From assembly GCA_913060875.1 (NCBI GenBank), contig CAJXSL010000010.1, positions 62,001-126,000 on the forward strand: a stretch of 64,000 nucleotides of DNA. Reading direction: 5' to 3'. Under the pieces are notes generated by a model, which saw only the letters and a list, made by a program, of their open reading frames with translations, was not told the DNA's origin and did no database searches. Shown in pieces: positions 16,029-25,725 of this stretch. Positions within the stretch are counted from its first letter, which is position 1; each line of letters begins with the position of its first letter. The position numbers and the translations under genes were made by a program. The DNA is from an uncultured Desulfobacteraceae bacterium. GTDB taxonomy: Bacteria > Desulfobacterota > Desulfobacteria > Desulfobacterales > UBA5852.

Positions 16029-17177
16029 TTATGTAGATACCTCATCGACAATACTCTGGAGCCATTGGCTTCCAGTCTGACGGACTTCGTCCGGTAATGC
16101 CTTTATCGTATCGATGTAAGGTTTTTGTGATGATTGATCCAAATTAAGGCCTTGTAGAAACTGATCCCGCAGTTTCAGCTTACCCAAATCAATGGAATCG
16201 TTTTGAAATTTATTCTCCAGGTCGCCGTAGAGGGTCGCTTGTTCCTGAGTGCCAAGATTCTCGGTGTAATGAATCAGTCTCTTGAAACGTTCTTTGATTC
16301 CCAGATCCAGAATGTTCAGCAAGCCCTTCCACAGTTCTTCCGGGAATCTATCGGAAATGAATACCCGGCGCACGTGGCGATACCACTCTCTGAGGGCCAA
16401 GAGATTGCCAATATAGATGAGGTTGTTTTTGAGAATCCGGTTCGATATCCCAATAGAGCCGGGTTTGTAAGGGATGCTGCCCCCCTTCCCTGCCCCGCCG
16501 AAAATTAGATGATCCGGCTTCAGTTGATCCTTGCGAACGATCGTGCCGGCGGCGCTGACCGTACCGTAGGCAATCCGGCAAGGTCCCACGAGCCCCCCCT
16601 GCCCTCCCAGGAAAATGGGACGCTGGCTCAGCATGACCCCTTTGGGCACGTCGCCCAACAGTGAGGGCGTCGCCTTGTCCTGATTAGGGGTAAAATTAAA
16701 ATGAATGAAGGAACTGCCCACCTCGCTGTGGTTCTTACGGGACGTGCCGCCGGCCATCAGGCAATCGCAGAAATTGATCAGACTGCCCAACGTTACAAAA
16801 GGCAACAAAATCGTCTGCTTCAGACCGACACAGTGGGCCGTGCTGGCCTGCTCCTCCAGGATGGTCCCTTCCCGTACGTGGGATCCTGACCCCAGGGAAG
16901 CCTTTTCTAGGAAAACAGCGTTTTTGAAATAACCGCTTTTCAATTCCACATCTGGACCGACATAGCAATTCTCGATGGTGACCGGTCCTTCGGTGCCGAT
17001 GCGGGCATTGGCGGCGATAAAGGTTTCTTCTCCGTTCAGACGGCATCCAGAATGAATCCACACGCCGCGAGAAGCGATGCGTTTGGGATTAATCTCGCCA
17101 TCTAATTCAACGGATTGAGGACATGGCATGTTTACACCGCGAGAAATTAGCGGGTCAGCTTTTCCAAATGCTTGCAT
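16029..17177 (-). CDS. Left-handed beta-helix (hexapeptide) protein, GlmU acetyltransferase-like
   Basis: 382 residues from the ATG at 17177, chosen because GGAG lies 6-7 nt upstream; the frame is open 13 codons further. About residues 25-225 are imperfect hexapeptide repeats (for example RIGTEGPVTIENCYVGPDVEL) like the C-terminal left-handed beta-helix of GlmU and other sugar-nucleotide acyltransferases. There is no nucleotidyltransferase domain. Residues 250-380 are helical and of unknown function. With glmM downstream, a role in UDP-GlcNAc metabolism or sugar modification is plausible, but substrate and even catalysis are unproven. Confidence 0.8.
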   Translation of the reverse strand: MQAFGKADPLISRGVNMPCPQSVELDGEINPKRIASRGVWIHSGCRLNGEETFIAANARIGTEGPVTIENCYVGPDVELKSGYFKNAVFLEKASLGSGSHVREGTILEEQASTAHCVGLKQTILLPFVTLGSLINFCDCLMAGGTSRKNHSEVGSSFIHFNFTPNQDKATPSLLGDVPKGVMLSQRPIFLGGQGGLVGPCRIAYGTVSAAGTIVRKDQLKPDHLIFGGAGKGGSIPYKPGSIGISNRILKNNLIYIGNLLALREWYRHVRRVFISDRFPEELWKGLLNILDLGIKERFKRLIHYTENLGTQEQATLYGDLENKFQNDSIDLGKLKLRDQFLQGLNLDQSSQKPYIDTIKALPDEVRQTGSQWLQSIVDEVST

Positions 17178-17222
17178 AAACACTCCAGATACCTGTTGTA
17201 TGAATACTTGGGGCAACCCAGT

Positions 17223-18851
17223 TCAGTGTTGTTCATCAGCTGTTTTAAATGTGTAGATAACAGTTGCTCCTTTGCGAGCAGGGAGTTTATGATATAGGTC
17301 ATACCGTTTCAATTCAGGGATGGTGGCCGTCTTGTTTAAATTGACTGCCAAAACGATTGCATCTGCTTGATATCTCATGGCCCGCTTTTCAATGGCGCCT
17401 ATCTGCCCATTTGCCAGGTAGGTCGATACCGCTCCGGCCGCCTGGCTCATTGGCAGGTAAGGATCCGAACTTTGGCAATAAAGCCAATGACGGGGATCAG
17501 AAAATAGAATTTTAGCCGTTGCCAGTTTTGCATCGCTTTTGATGAATTGAACGACTTCCAATTGATCACTGTCGTTTTGTGTAACGGCCTGCAAACTTTT
17601 TACACCGGCCGGTGCAATGACAAGGAGGGCAAGAGCAATCTGCATTGCCCGCGCAAATCGAATACTCCCCAGCCATTCCCAAATGAGCGTTAGGCCGTGA
17701 CCCACCCATGGATAGAGGAGGATTGCCGGCGTAAACAAAAAACGCCCTTGTATGAAATCCCTTACCATATAAGCATAAAGGATGAGCGCCATATAGATAA
17801 CCCATATCAGAAGAATAAAAGATTTTTCAGCTGCTATGGTTTTGTTCTGACGGGAAAAGTAGCGGCGAACGACAATAATCAACGGTATAATGAAAACAAT
17901 GAAAACCTGTTTGACAAAATACTCCAGAACCCCGATCAAATAGATCAAGGGCATCCAATGCCGAACAATTGCTGGGAGGGATTTTGAATAGGGAGAGAAT
18001 GGCGGTTGGTCTTCAATCGTTTTGAAAAAGCGGTAGATTTCCTGATAATTCTCAAATGCCGTAAACGTCCGGATTCTGTGGATTTCATCCGTGAACTGCC
18101 ACAGCCGGTTTTGCGTCAGTAATTGAGAACTGAAAAGAGTGGTAAGCAATACCAGCAAAACTAGGGGAAATCCAATCCAGAGGGCCAAGGATTGACGGAG
18201 AAAACGTTTCTCCGGTGCGTCTTTTGTCATCATACCCTTCAGGGAAAGGTAAAAGATCGGTGCCATTAGCAAAACAACACCCTCGACACGAAAAAGAAAT
18301 GAGCTTCCAGCCAGTATCAGGGCCCCGAAAATAAATTGGATGCTTTTAGATGCCAATCCTTTCAGGAAAAAATGGACCGTAGCTAAGGCCAGCAATAGAA
18401 ATACAGGATCTCTCAGAACACTGGGTATTTGTTCGTTTGCTTCGGGCGTCAAGGCAAAGCACAGTGTCGCCCAGAAAGCCGCATTGCGGTTGAATAAGAT
18501 GCGGGTGATACCAAAGAGGGGAATCGTGGCGATTACCATAGCGGCAATATTGACTATTCGCGCAGCCGTGATCCAATCCGGAACAAGCCATTGAATGGAT
18601 GCCAGCAACATTGGATATGCAAACATCGGGTAAAGCTTTAGTGCTGCGATAACATTACCGGAGGCAATTTTTTGTGCCGCAGCAATGTAAAGAACGCCAT
18701 CCGGGTTGATGACATGATCAAATCCGAAGACGAAGAGCTTAATCGCCAGGGAGAGCATCATGATGCCGGCAAGCATAATACGATCATTAAATACGATGCG
18801 TTGTTCGCTTTGGGGGGCGATCATTTGGGTAACGATTGAATCATCAGGCAT
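17223..18851 (-). CDS. Multi-pass membrane glycosyltransferase, GT-C / PMT-like
   Basis: 542 residues with roughly 11-12 hydrophobic helices. The first external loop has INPDGVLY after the first helix, the acidic position typical of GT-C enzymes (GT39/ArnT-like) that use polyprenyl-phosphate sugars. A large soluble part follows at the C-terminus. It lies at the downstream end of the polysaccharide locus, 13 bp after the WbpM-like gene. It probably adds a sugar on the periplasmic side. A polymerase or ligase role cannot be excluded, as no Wzy or WaaL was otherwise recognised. Confidence 0.75.
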   Translation of the reverse strand: MPDDSIVTQMIAPQSEQRIVFNDRIMLAGIMMLSLAIKLFVFGFDHVINPDGVLYIAAAQKIASGNVIAALKLYPMFAYPMLLASIQWLVPDWITAARIVNIAAMVIATIPLFGITRILFNRNAAFWATLCFALTPEANEQIPSVLRDPVFLLLALATVHFFLKGLASKSIQFIFGALILAGSSFLFRVEGVVLLMAPIFYLSLKGMMTKDAPEKRFLRQSLALWIGFPLVLLVLLTTLFSSQLLTQNRLWQFTDEIHRIRTFTAFENYQEIYRFFKTIEDQPPFSPYSKSLPAIVRHWMPLIYLIGVLEYFVKQVFIVFIIPLIIVVRRYFSRQNKTIAAEKSFILLIWVIYMALILYAYMVRDFIQGRFLFTPAILLYPWVGHGLTLIWEWLGSIRFARAMQIALALLVIAPAGVKSLQAVTQNDSDQLEVVQFIKSDAKLATAKILFSDPRHWLYCQSSDPYLPMSQAAGAVSTYLANGQIGAIEKRAMRYQADAIVLAVNLNKTATIPELKRYDLYHKLPARKGATVIYTFKTADEQH

Positions 18852-18863
18852 GTAATTTTCCGT

Positions 18864-20810
18864 TTAAACCACAGATTTTGGCGGTGCAGAAGGTGTTTTA
18901 TGTTTTCCAATTCCGACATCCTGCGGCTGGTAGTCCGGAAGTGTCTGCAACAAGGTTTTGCGAATACCATCGCCATCCTGGCAATGGGCCTGTTCCTCCA
19001 AGAGATGAATGTTTTTTTTCAATTCAATCAGGTCACAAGCGGTTCCTTCCAGGACAAGAATTTTTTTATGCGGTGTCGGTACGATCCCCTCTCCTTCCGT
19101 GATCAACTCCTCGTAAAGCTTTTCACCCGGTCGGAGGCCGATATATTCAATTTTGATATCCACGTCCGGTTCAAAGCCTGATAAACGGATTAGATCGTGA
19201 GCCATGTCGTCAATTTTGATAGGTGTCCCCATATCCAGAAGATAAATTTCGTTTCCATTTCCCATTGCCCCGGCTTGAAGAATAAGCTGACAGGCTTCCG
19301 GAATGGTCATGAAGAATCGCGTCACATCTTTATGGGTGACGGTTACAGGTCCACCTTGGGCAATCTGGTTTTTAAATAACGGGATTACGCTGCCGACACT
19401 TCCAAACACATTCCCAAAGCGTACGATCATGAAACGCGTTTTGCTATTGGACTGTCCGCGTTGACATTGAACCAACATTTCGGCGATACGTTTGCTTGCG
19501 CCCATAATATTGGTCGGGCGAACGGCTTTATCGGTTGAAACAAATACAAATCGCTCGGCAGCATACTCACTGGATGCAGCGATAACTCTGGACGTACCGA
19601 TGATATTGTTTTCCACGGCCCGCCAGGGTTGTAATTCAAGCATTGGGACATGTTTGTAGGCCGCGGCATGAAAAACGGTTTGGGGGTGTAACCTTTTGAA
19701 TGTCTGCCGAAGAAGGTTCTCATCAAGGATATCCCCTAAGACAGGATGGTAAGAAATCTCTGGATGAAGGCGTTTGAGTTCCAACTCAATTTCATAAAGA
19801 GGGCTTTCCGCTCTCTCATACAGAATTATTGTTTCGGGTTTGAACCGCGCAATTTGGCGACACAGCTCGGAGCCGATGGATCCCCCGGCTCCCGTTACTA
19901 AAACGATTCCATTTTTTAGATAGGCGCCAATACGATCTTCCTCAAGATGGACGGCTTCCCTTCCGATCAAATCCCGATAAGCCACTTCACGAATGGAATT
20001 GACCGTCACGTTTCCATCGATGAGTTCGCCATAACCGGGAATGGTTTTAAACGGGATGCCGATGGTTTTACATTTTTCAACCACCCTGCGCATTTGGGTC
20101 GAATTTGCGGACGGTATCGCAATAAGCACTTCTTCAGCGTTGGCGCTCTTGCGGATGGTTGGTAGATCATTGATATAGCCTAAGACAGGAACACCATGAA
20201 TTTTTTTTCCGGCTTTCACGGGATTGTCATCTAAAAATCCGACCGTGTGATATTTGAGGCTTGCATTATCGCGAATTTCGCGCAGGATTTTTTCGCCGGC
20301 GGTTCCGGCACCAATAATGAGTAAATTTTTGGCATTGGGCAACTTTTTACGAATGGGGCGCAAAAGGTCGATGATAGACAGCGTTCCCCCCGTCTCGATT
20401 CTGGCCCTGTAATCGTAAAAAAATCTGACGCATAAACGAAAACCGCCAATAAGCATGATCGTAAGGCCCCAATCAATGAGGTAGACCGAGCGGGAAAATC
20501 CTCTGAAGCGCGTCATGAAAAGGATGATGGCAACGATCAGCAGGGTCGCCACTGTGGAGGCCTTGATAACGTTGAACATGTCGGCAATGCTTGTGAAGCG
20601 CCACATGCCTCGGTAAAGGTCAAAGATATAGAACAGACTCAATTTGATCAGCAGAACGATTGGAAAAAACTGTAAAGACAGTCGGAAAAATATGGGTTGA
20701 ATATTAAAGTCAAAGCGCAGCAGATGGGCGCTAAAAAAGGAGATGGACAAAAGCACCACATCCAGAACCAGAATGATAACAAAATTTCGGTAAAGGTGAA
20801 TAATGGCCAT
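18864..20810 (-). CDS. WbpM/CapD-like membrane UDP-GlcNAc 4,6-dehydratase
   Basis: 648 residues. Four N-terminal transmembrane helices (1-130) precede a first Rossmann-like domain (LLIIGAGTAGEKI, about 163-175) and a catalytic SDR domain with GAGGSIG (307-313), STDKA (425-429) and NIMGASK (434-440). Met replaces the usual catalytic Tyr, as in the Ser-Met-Lys triad known for WbpM. The expected reaction converts UDP-GlcNAc to the 4-keto-6-deoxy sugar that feeds QuiNAc, FucNAc or bacillosamine synthesis. The WecA-like transferase and an SDR reductase/epimerase are encoded just upstream in the same operon. Confidence 0.92.
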   Translation of the reverse strand: MAIIHLYRNFVIILVLDVVLLSISFFSAHLLRFDFNIQPIFFRLSLQFFPIVLLIKLSLFYIFDLYRGMWRFTSIADMFNVIKASTVATLLIVAIILFMTRFRGFSRSVYLIDWGLTIMLIGGFRLCVRFFYDYRARIETGGTLSIIDLLRPIRKKLPNAKNLLIIGAGTAGEKILREIRDNASLKYHTVGFLDDNPVKAGKKIHGVPVLGYINDLPTIRKSANAEEVLIAIPSANSTQMRRVVEKCKTIGIPFKTIPGYGELIDGNVTVNSIREVAYRDLIGREAVHLEEDRIGAYLKNGIVLVTGAGGSIGSELCRQIARFKPETIILYERAESPLYEIELELKRLHPEISYHPVLGDILDENLLRQTFKRLHPQTVFHAAAYKHVPMLELQPWRAVENNIIGTSRVIAASSEYAAERFVFVSTDKAVRPTNIMGASKRIAEMLVQCQRGQSNSKTRFMIVRFGNVFGSVGSVIPLFKNQIAQGGPVTVTHKDVTRFFMTIPEACQLILQAGAMGNGNEIYLLDMGTPIKIDDMAHDLIRLSGFEPDVDIKIEYIGLRPGEKLYEELITEGEGIVPTPHKKILVLEGTACDLIELKKNIHLLEEQAHCQDGDGIRKTLLQTLPDYQPQDVGIGKHKTPSAPPKSVV

Positions 20811-20854
20811 TTAGGGGATTATCTCAGTCTTGGTGTTCACAGCGAGCTTTCGGG

Positions 20855-21841
20855 TCAGGGATTCACGTGACGGCGTATCCTATAGGTTAAAAGCGTAAAA
20901 CCAATAAAGTAGACCGATAGTGCTGCCATAATCGTCTTTACGCCATAGGGCGACAGCAACAACACACTGATGCCGATGACCAGTTGAATGATGCCGTAGC
21001 CGGCCGAAACGATCCAATGCCGACAACCGAGTTCATTGGCAAGAATTTGATAGAGATGTCGGCGATGAGGCGCCAGCAAACTATCGCCGTCCTTTATTCG
21101 AATGACCATGGTCGTAAGCTCATCAGCATAGAAGAGAAAAAGAAAGGATGCCGTGCAGATGAAATCCAAAGCATTCCGAGTGGTGACAACAATTATGCTG
21201 GCATACAGGAATCCTAACAGGATGCTGGCGACATCGCCCATAAAGACGCTAGCTTTCGGGATGTTGAAAGGGAGAAAACCCATTACGCTGCCCACGATAA
21301 AACCGATGAGCAACAGATAATTATAGTCATAACCGGCTGTACCAAAATAGTACCAGCATAAACCATAAGCTACAATGGCTGTGATCCCGGCGATCCCGTC
21401 GATGCCGTCCATAAAATTGTAAAAATTGGCCGTTCCAACGATAAACACACACCCGGCTAAGGGAACAAGAAAAAAGATATCAAAAACTGCAAAACGATTT
21501 TCATATGTAAACAGGATGATGCCGGCCGCTCCTAAAAACTGGATCATCAATCGCTTTTTGGGGCTGATATCCATTCGGTCGCTGAGAAGACCTAAAATCG
21601 ATATGGCAGCGATGATGAGCATAAAGGCTATATTTACACCTGACCAGATACATCCGGCAATAAAGCTGACCAAAATCCCGATACCACCACCTTTAGGTGT
21701 CGGGACATGATGGGAACTCCTTTTACCGGGTTTGTCCATCAGTCCCGAGCGATCCCCGATGTGTTTGACCGAATAGGCTCCTGCAGCGCCAAACAAGAGG
21801 GCCACGATTACCATTGAGACGTAATGGTTTGAAAATTCCAT
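20855..21841 (-). CDS. WecA/WbpL-family polyprenyl-phosphate sugar-1-phosphate transferase
   Basis: 328 residues with about 10 transmembrane helices. Signature loops are HHVPTPKGGGIG, FYNFMDGIDGIAG (Mg binding), VFMGDVASILLG and the late His-rich loop APHRRHLYQ. These enzymes load a HexNAc-1-phosphate onto undecaprenyl phosphate and so start O-antigen or capsule repeat synthesis. The neighbouring SDR and WbpM-like genes suggest the substrate is UDP-QuiNAc or UDP-FucNAc, as for WbpL, rather than UDP-GlcNAc. Confidence 0.9.
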   Translation of the reverse strand: MEFSNHYVSMVIVALLFGAAGAYSVKHIGDRSGLMDKPGKRSSHHVPTPKGGGIGILVSFIAGCIWSGVNIAFMLIIAAISILGLLSDRMDISPKKRLMIQFLGAAGIILFTYENRFAVFDIFFLVPLAGCVFIVGTANFYNFMDGIDGIAGITAIVAYGLCWYYFGTAGYDYNYLLLIGFIVGSVMGFLPFNIPKASVFMGDVASILLGFLYASIIVVTTRNALDFICTASFLFLFYADELTTMVIRIKDGDSLLAPHRRHLYQILANELGCRHWIVSAGYGIIQLVIGISVLLLSPYGVKTIMAALSVYFIGFTLLTYRIRRHVNP

Positions 21842-21847
21842 AACTAT

Positions 21848-22825
21848 TTATCGGCCAATGGCCTTCTGCCACCCTTGATTTAATGAATAGCGGGGTTGAA
21901 AACCCAGTTCATTTTTAAATTTATAACCGCTGACAGCAACATCTTCGACCAGCTTGTCCAGAAATCTTGAGAACGAAATCGGATTCGCGCCGAATAAGTG
22001 AAGGATTTTATCGGTAGGCTTCGACAGATAACGAATGGGCTGCTCGGGGAAATAAATCGTGGGCGGTTTGCGTCCAAGTGCAAAAGAAATCGATTGAACA
22101 ATGTCATTAAATGTATGGATGCAGCCATCCGTCAAATTAAAAGTTACCCCATTTGCCCTTGGATGCGAGGCAGCCAAAAGAGCGCCACGTATGAGATCGT
22201 CAATGTAAATTAGAGTGCGGCGATTTTCTCCTTTTCCCACAGGCCAGAAACAACGATATTTTAATGCGCGAACCAAATGTTTATAGTTCCCCTGAAGACG
22301 AGGACCATAGACAGCCGCCATGCGCAGGACCACCGCCGAGGAGCGCCTTTTTTTGCGCAGAATATCCCAGAGGGCTTCTTCGGATTCGACCTTCGTGAGT
22401 GCATACAACGTTTGAGGTCTTAATGGTGATTTCTCCGAAACAGTTTCGTTATTCCGACACGGGCCGTAAACATTGATGGTGCTGAAATGAACCAGCCTTT
22501 CGACGCCGCAGTCGTATGCGGTTTGGGCTACATTCTCAGTACCTCGGACATTGACTTGATGATATTGGGTTTTAAGGTCGGCAGATGGGTTGTTGACATG
22601 TAGTTTGGCGGCCAGATGAAATACAACATCGGCGTCGGCGAAAGCGTGTCGCATCAATTTGGTATCACCGCAAATATCAGCCTGAATGGTTCGGACACCT
22701 TTGTTGAAAAGCCCTTTTTCGGGCAGGCGGCGAGAAATTGTACGGACCTGATGGCCGTTTGACACGAGATGTTGGACGAGCTGCGGACCGATCATACCCG
22801 TAGCCCCGGTGACAACGACACGCAT
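21848..22825 (-). CDS. NAD-dependent epimerase/reductase (SDR), WbpV-like
   Basis: 325 residues of an extended SDR. NAD motif GATGMIGPQ is at the N-terminus, with a Ser/Thr and a YALTK (YxxxK) catalytic pair near the middle. Six bases separate it from the WecA-like gene. By analogy with blocks where a WbpV-like reductase sits beside WbpL and WbpM, it probably reduces the 4-keto-6-deoxy product of the WbpM-like enzyme. A C4-epimerase acting on UDP-GlcNAc is the alternative. Confidence 0.85.
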   Translation of the reverse strand: MRVVVTGATGMIGPQLVQHLVSNGHQVRTISRRLPEKGLFNKGVRTIQADICGDTKLMRHAFADADVVFHLAAKLHVNNPSADLKTQYHQVNVRGTENVAQTAYDCGVERLVHFSTINVYGPCRNNETVSEKSPLRPQTLYALTKVESEEALWDILRKKRRSSAVVLRMAAVYGPRLQGNYKHLVRALKYRCFWPVGKGENRRTLIYIDDLIRGALLAASHPRANGVTFNLTDGCIHTFNDIVQSISFALGRKPPTIYFPEQPIRYLSKPTDKILHLFGANPISFSRFLDKLVEDVAVSGYKFKNELGFQPRYSLNQGWQKAIGR

Positions 22826-22830
22826 GAAAA

Positions 22831-23598
22831 CTATCCTTTAAAGCGGGGTCTCAAAGCGAAGTCTCTAAACCCCTTCGATGCAAAAAAACGCAGCATGCTC
22901 TTAAGATGCCAGCGCATATATTGGAGATTGCGATGGCTATCGTAACGTGCATCGTGCACTGCTTGGACATCTCTAAACAAAAATACAGGAAAACCTGCGC
23001 GTTTGAAACGCGCGCACAAATCGACGTCTTCATAATACAGGAAATAGCCTTCGTCGAAACCATTTACGGCCTCATAACATTTCCTGGAAAAGAGCATGAA
23101 CATCCCGCCAATCCAATCCGGTTCTATATCTCCGGCGGAGACGGGATAGTCAAGGCCAGAGATGCCAACAAGGGCCTTTTTGATAATAGTGAAAGGCGTT
23201 GGAAAACGACGGGCATTATTTTCAAGTTTCCCCTCCGGGTTTACAATCTGGGGAGCGACCACACCATCGCCATGATTTTTAAGGTATCGCGTCAACCGGT
23301 CGAAGGGATTCCCCAGAAGCCGAATGTCCGGGTTCAGAATACAAAAATAGTGCCCCCGGGATTGGCGGAAAGCAAAATTATGATTGGCGCCAAATCCCTT
23401 CGGGCTGGCATTGCGAATGATGGTCATCGGGTGGCAGTAGTCGCTCGCATTGAAAGCAAGTGATTCGTTCGTATTGACCGTCAGAAGGATTTCAGCGGGC
23501 AATTCCTTTCCAATAGCCGCAATGTCTTCAAGCAGGTGTTGAGCTATTGAGGCTTGGTTGTGAAGGACAATCGAGATTGAAATAAGATCAGGTGTCAT
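22831..23598 (-). CDS. Family 2 glycosyltransferase (WbbL/rhamnosyltransferase-like)
   Basis: 255 residues of GT-A fold. ISIVLHNQASI opens the domain, CILNPDIRLLG carries the metal/nucleotide acidic motif, and YFLYYEDVDLCARFKRAG is the acceptor-side ED motif common in WbbL-like rhamnosyltransferases. Cytoplasmic, no membrane segments. It overlaps nothing and lies 5 bp before the SDR gene. The sugar transferred is unknown. Confidence 0.87.
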   Translation of the reverse strand: MTPDLISISIVLHNQASIAQHLLEDIAAIGKELPAEILLTVNTNESLAFNASDYCHPMTIIRNASPKGFGANHNFAFRQSRGHYFCILNPDIRLLGNPFDRLTRYLKNHGDGVVAPQIVNPEGKLENNARRFPTPFTIIKKALVGISGLDYPVSAGDIEPDWIGGMFMLFSRKCYEAVNGFDEGYFLYYEDVDLCARFKRAGFPVFLFRDVQAVHDARYDSHRNLQYMRWHLKSMLRFFASKGFRDFALRPRFKG

Positions 23599-23616
23599 CG
23601 CATCGGTTACTGGGAA

Positions 23617-24684
23617 TCAGGATTTTATATTCGATGGAAGCGGGCCAAAAATACCCGATTGGGGGGCAATTCTTATGATGAAGTTTTCCGCTTTGCGCAG
23701 CCAGTACTCAATGCTCAACCCTTTCAAATGTTCGAACAAATGCGTTGCCGCATACATGCATAGAAGTAATAGGGATGTCTGCAAAAAACAGTCCACCACA
23801 TTATTATTTGTCAGCACAAGCCGAAAATTCATTCGAAGTCCCAAGACCACCACGAACTGTTGCATGAAATACAGGCTTAAAGGGTATTGACCGAAGCGCA
23901 GCATAATGGAAAATGGGAACCTGTGCAGCCGCAATCGGTTCTCGAAAAACAAACTGGAGCAAAGAAGAATAAATATACAGGCCTGAGATGCCGCAATACC
24001 GACCAGGTTCGTGCTCAAGTTAATGATGCGCTCGGCATTCAGGTAGAAGGTTAAAAGATATACCACGCTGCCTGATAACAACAGGAGCGTTAACCACGCA
24101 AGGTTGTACCGACTCAACCCCCATTTGGCGATCGCATAACCACCAACAAAATAAATGCCGTTTGGCCATATCGGGAACAGACCCTGGTCGGGACGGATAT
24201 TGGGGAAAAAGTGCCAAACCAGCAGCAGGGCAAGCAGCGCGATTAAGTTCTGGCCGCTATAGCCGATATAGCCGAGCAAGCCGGCGATAGCGTAACATGC
24301 TCCGATCAGTTGGAATATATCCCAATCGATTTTGAGACTACCGTGACTGACGACATCGACGCACCATGCCATTGTGAAGAGGATGCAACCGTGAATGACC
24401 ATTCTAAATGGCCATCGGTATTTTTTTTCGTGTAAGACCAAGGCCATACCCGATACGGCGATAAATAAGGGCCTCGTATAATAAGCTCCGATAACAAAAA
24501 GTTGGTGCCCCACGGCCGTCGAATGCAAACCAAATGGAACAGTCTGATGCGGCAGGGTCATCATGATAATAGCCAGGCCCCTCAGGAAATCCAATGATTT
24601 GATCCTGCCCCTGGGGATAAAACGATGCCAGTTTTGGCGCATCGCAATCAATCGTGTATTATTTGATAAGTTGTGTCGCGTCAT
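23617..24684 (-). CDS. Membrane acyltransferase-like protein (DUF1624 / HGSNAT-related)
   Basis: 355 residues with about 9-10 transmembrane helices. The first helix begins RIKSLDFLRGLAIIMMTLPHQ, the SLDxLRGLAI signature with a following His seen in DUF1624 and heparan-glucosaminide N-acetyltransferase-like proteins. It probably transfers an acyl group across the membrane onto the glycan made by this locus. Substrate unknown. An internal ATG (residue 15) could also serve as start. Confidence 0.78.
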   Translation of the reverse strand: MTRHNLSNNTRLIAMRQNWHRFIPRGRIKSLDFLRGLAIIMMTLPHQTVPFGLHSTAVGHQLFVIGAYYTRPLFIAVSGMALVLHEKKYRWPFRMVIHGCILFTMAWCVDVVSHGSLKIDWDIFQLIGACYAIAGLLGYIGYSGQNLIALLALLLVWHFFPNIRPDQGLFPIWPNGIYFVGGYAIAKWGLSRYNLAWLTLLLLSGSVVYLLTFYLNAERIINLSTNLVGIAASQACIFILLCSSLFFENRLRLHRFPFSIMLRFGQYPLSLYFMQQFVVVLGLRMNFRLVLTNNNVVDCFLQTSLLLLCMYAATHLFEHLKGLSIEYWLRKAENFIIRIAPQSGIFGPLPSNIKS

Positions 24685-24696
24685 TAGGGAGTCGTT

Positions 24697-25725
24697 TTAC
24701 GCATTGATTTCAGGCGCCTGACGGCGGATGTGTTTTCGGCTGATAAGATTTTCGGGTGTTATCAGAGAGCTAAGGTAAGCCGTATCAACCCGCCTTGTCG
24801 CTTGAATTATTCTTCTCTTCTTTAGCATTTTGAGGGACCCTGCCAGTGCATCCCTTTTGGCTTTTAGATATGTTCGCGCATGCCCCCTTGCAAAAAAAAA
24901 GGCCATGGCGGCAAGATTGTAGATGACATGCATTGGCAGCATCTTGATCAGAAGGGATAAAGGAAGATTTTTGATAAAGACCCATTCGAGATTGCGATGA
25001 CCATAATAGACTGATGTTTCGGAATCATGGCCAATCGTACTGCTGGCTTTATGGTAAACAACGGCTTCGGGGACAAAAAGGCATCTATAGCCACGCGACT
25101 GCAATCGGAAACTAAGATCGACGTCCTCGTTGATCAGGAAAAAGTCTTTATCAAAACAGCCAACTTCCCTTAGGGCCTCGGTACGGTAGATGGCCGCTCC
25201 GGCACAGGCGCCGAAAATCCACTCGACATTGTTATATCGGCGTGCAGATTCCTTGCGTCCTCTCAGCTTTCCTGCACCGGCTGTCGTATAGGCGTCCCCT
25301 ACCCTGTCAATGAGTCCGGGGTCGTCGAAATACAGCATTTTGGATGCGGCCATTCCGGCCAACGGATTTTCGTCCAAGGCTGCAATCAAACTCGAGATCC
25401 AATTCCGGGAGGGGACGGCGTCATTATTCAACAGCAGTGTATACGGCGTGCCAACATTTTCGATGGCGACATTATTGGCGTGAGCGAATCCGGCATTCCA
25501 TCCCAGGGGCAGGATGTCAATATAGGGGAAATGGCGTTTGATATAATCAACCGACCCATCATGCGAGCCATTATCGACAATCATGGTGTGAAAGGCAGGC
25601 TCCGTTTGGAGCCTCAACGCATGCAGAGTGTCAGACAGAAGTGCTCGCCCGTTCCAGTTGACAATCACTACCGTAGCGCGGGATTCAGGTTGTCTGTTTG
25701 CGGCTATTGGCATGATATAACCCAT
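24697..25725 (-). CDS. Family 2 glycosyltransferase
   Basis: 342 residues. The GT-A core shows TVVIVNWNGRALL, LLLNNDAVPS and FFLINEDVDLSFRLQSRGY, a WbbL-like arrangement. A hydrophobic segment near 250-275 may tether it to the membrane. Its 5' end overlaps the upstream SDR gene by 22 bp (or 10 bp if the fifth-codon Met is used), so coupled translation is likely. Donor sugar unknown. Confidence 0.87.
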   Translation of the reverse strand: MGYIMPIAANRQPESRATVVIVNWNGRALLSDTLHALRLQTEPAFHTMIVDNGSHDGSVDYIKRHFPYIDILPLGWNAGFAHANNVAIENVGTPYTLLLNNDAVPSRNWISSLIAALDENPLAGMAASKMLYFDDPGLIDRVGDAYTTAGAGKLRGRKESARRYNNVEWIFGACAGAAIYRTEALREVGCFDKDFFLINEDVDLSFRLQSRGYRCLFVPEAVVYHKASSTIGHDSETSVYYGHRNLEWVFIKNLPLSLLIKMLPMHVIYNLAAMAFFFARGHARTYLKAKRDALAGSLKMLKKRRIIQATRRVDTAYLSSLITPENLISRKHIRRQAPEINA

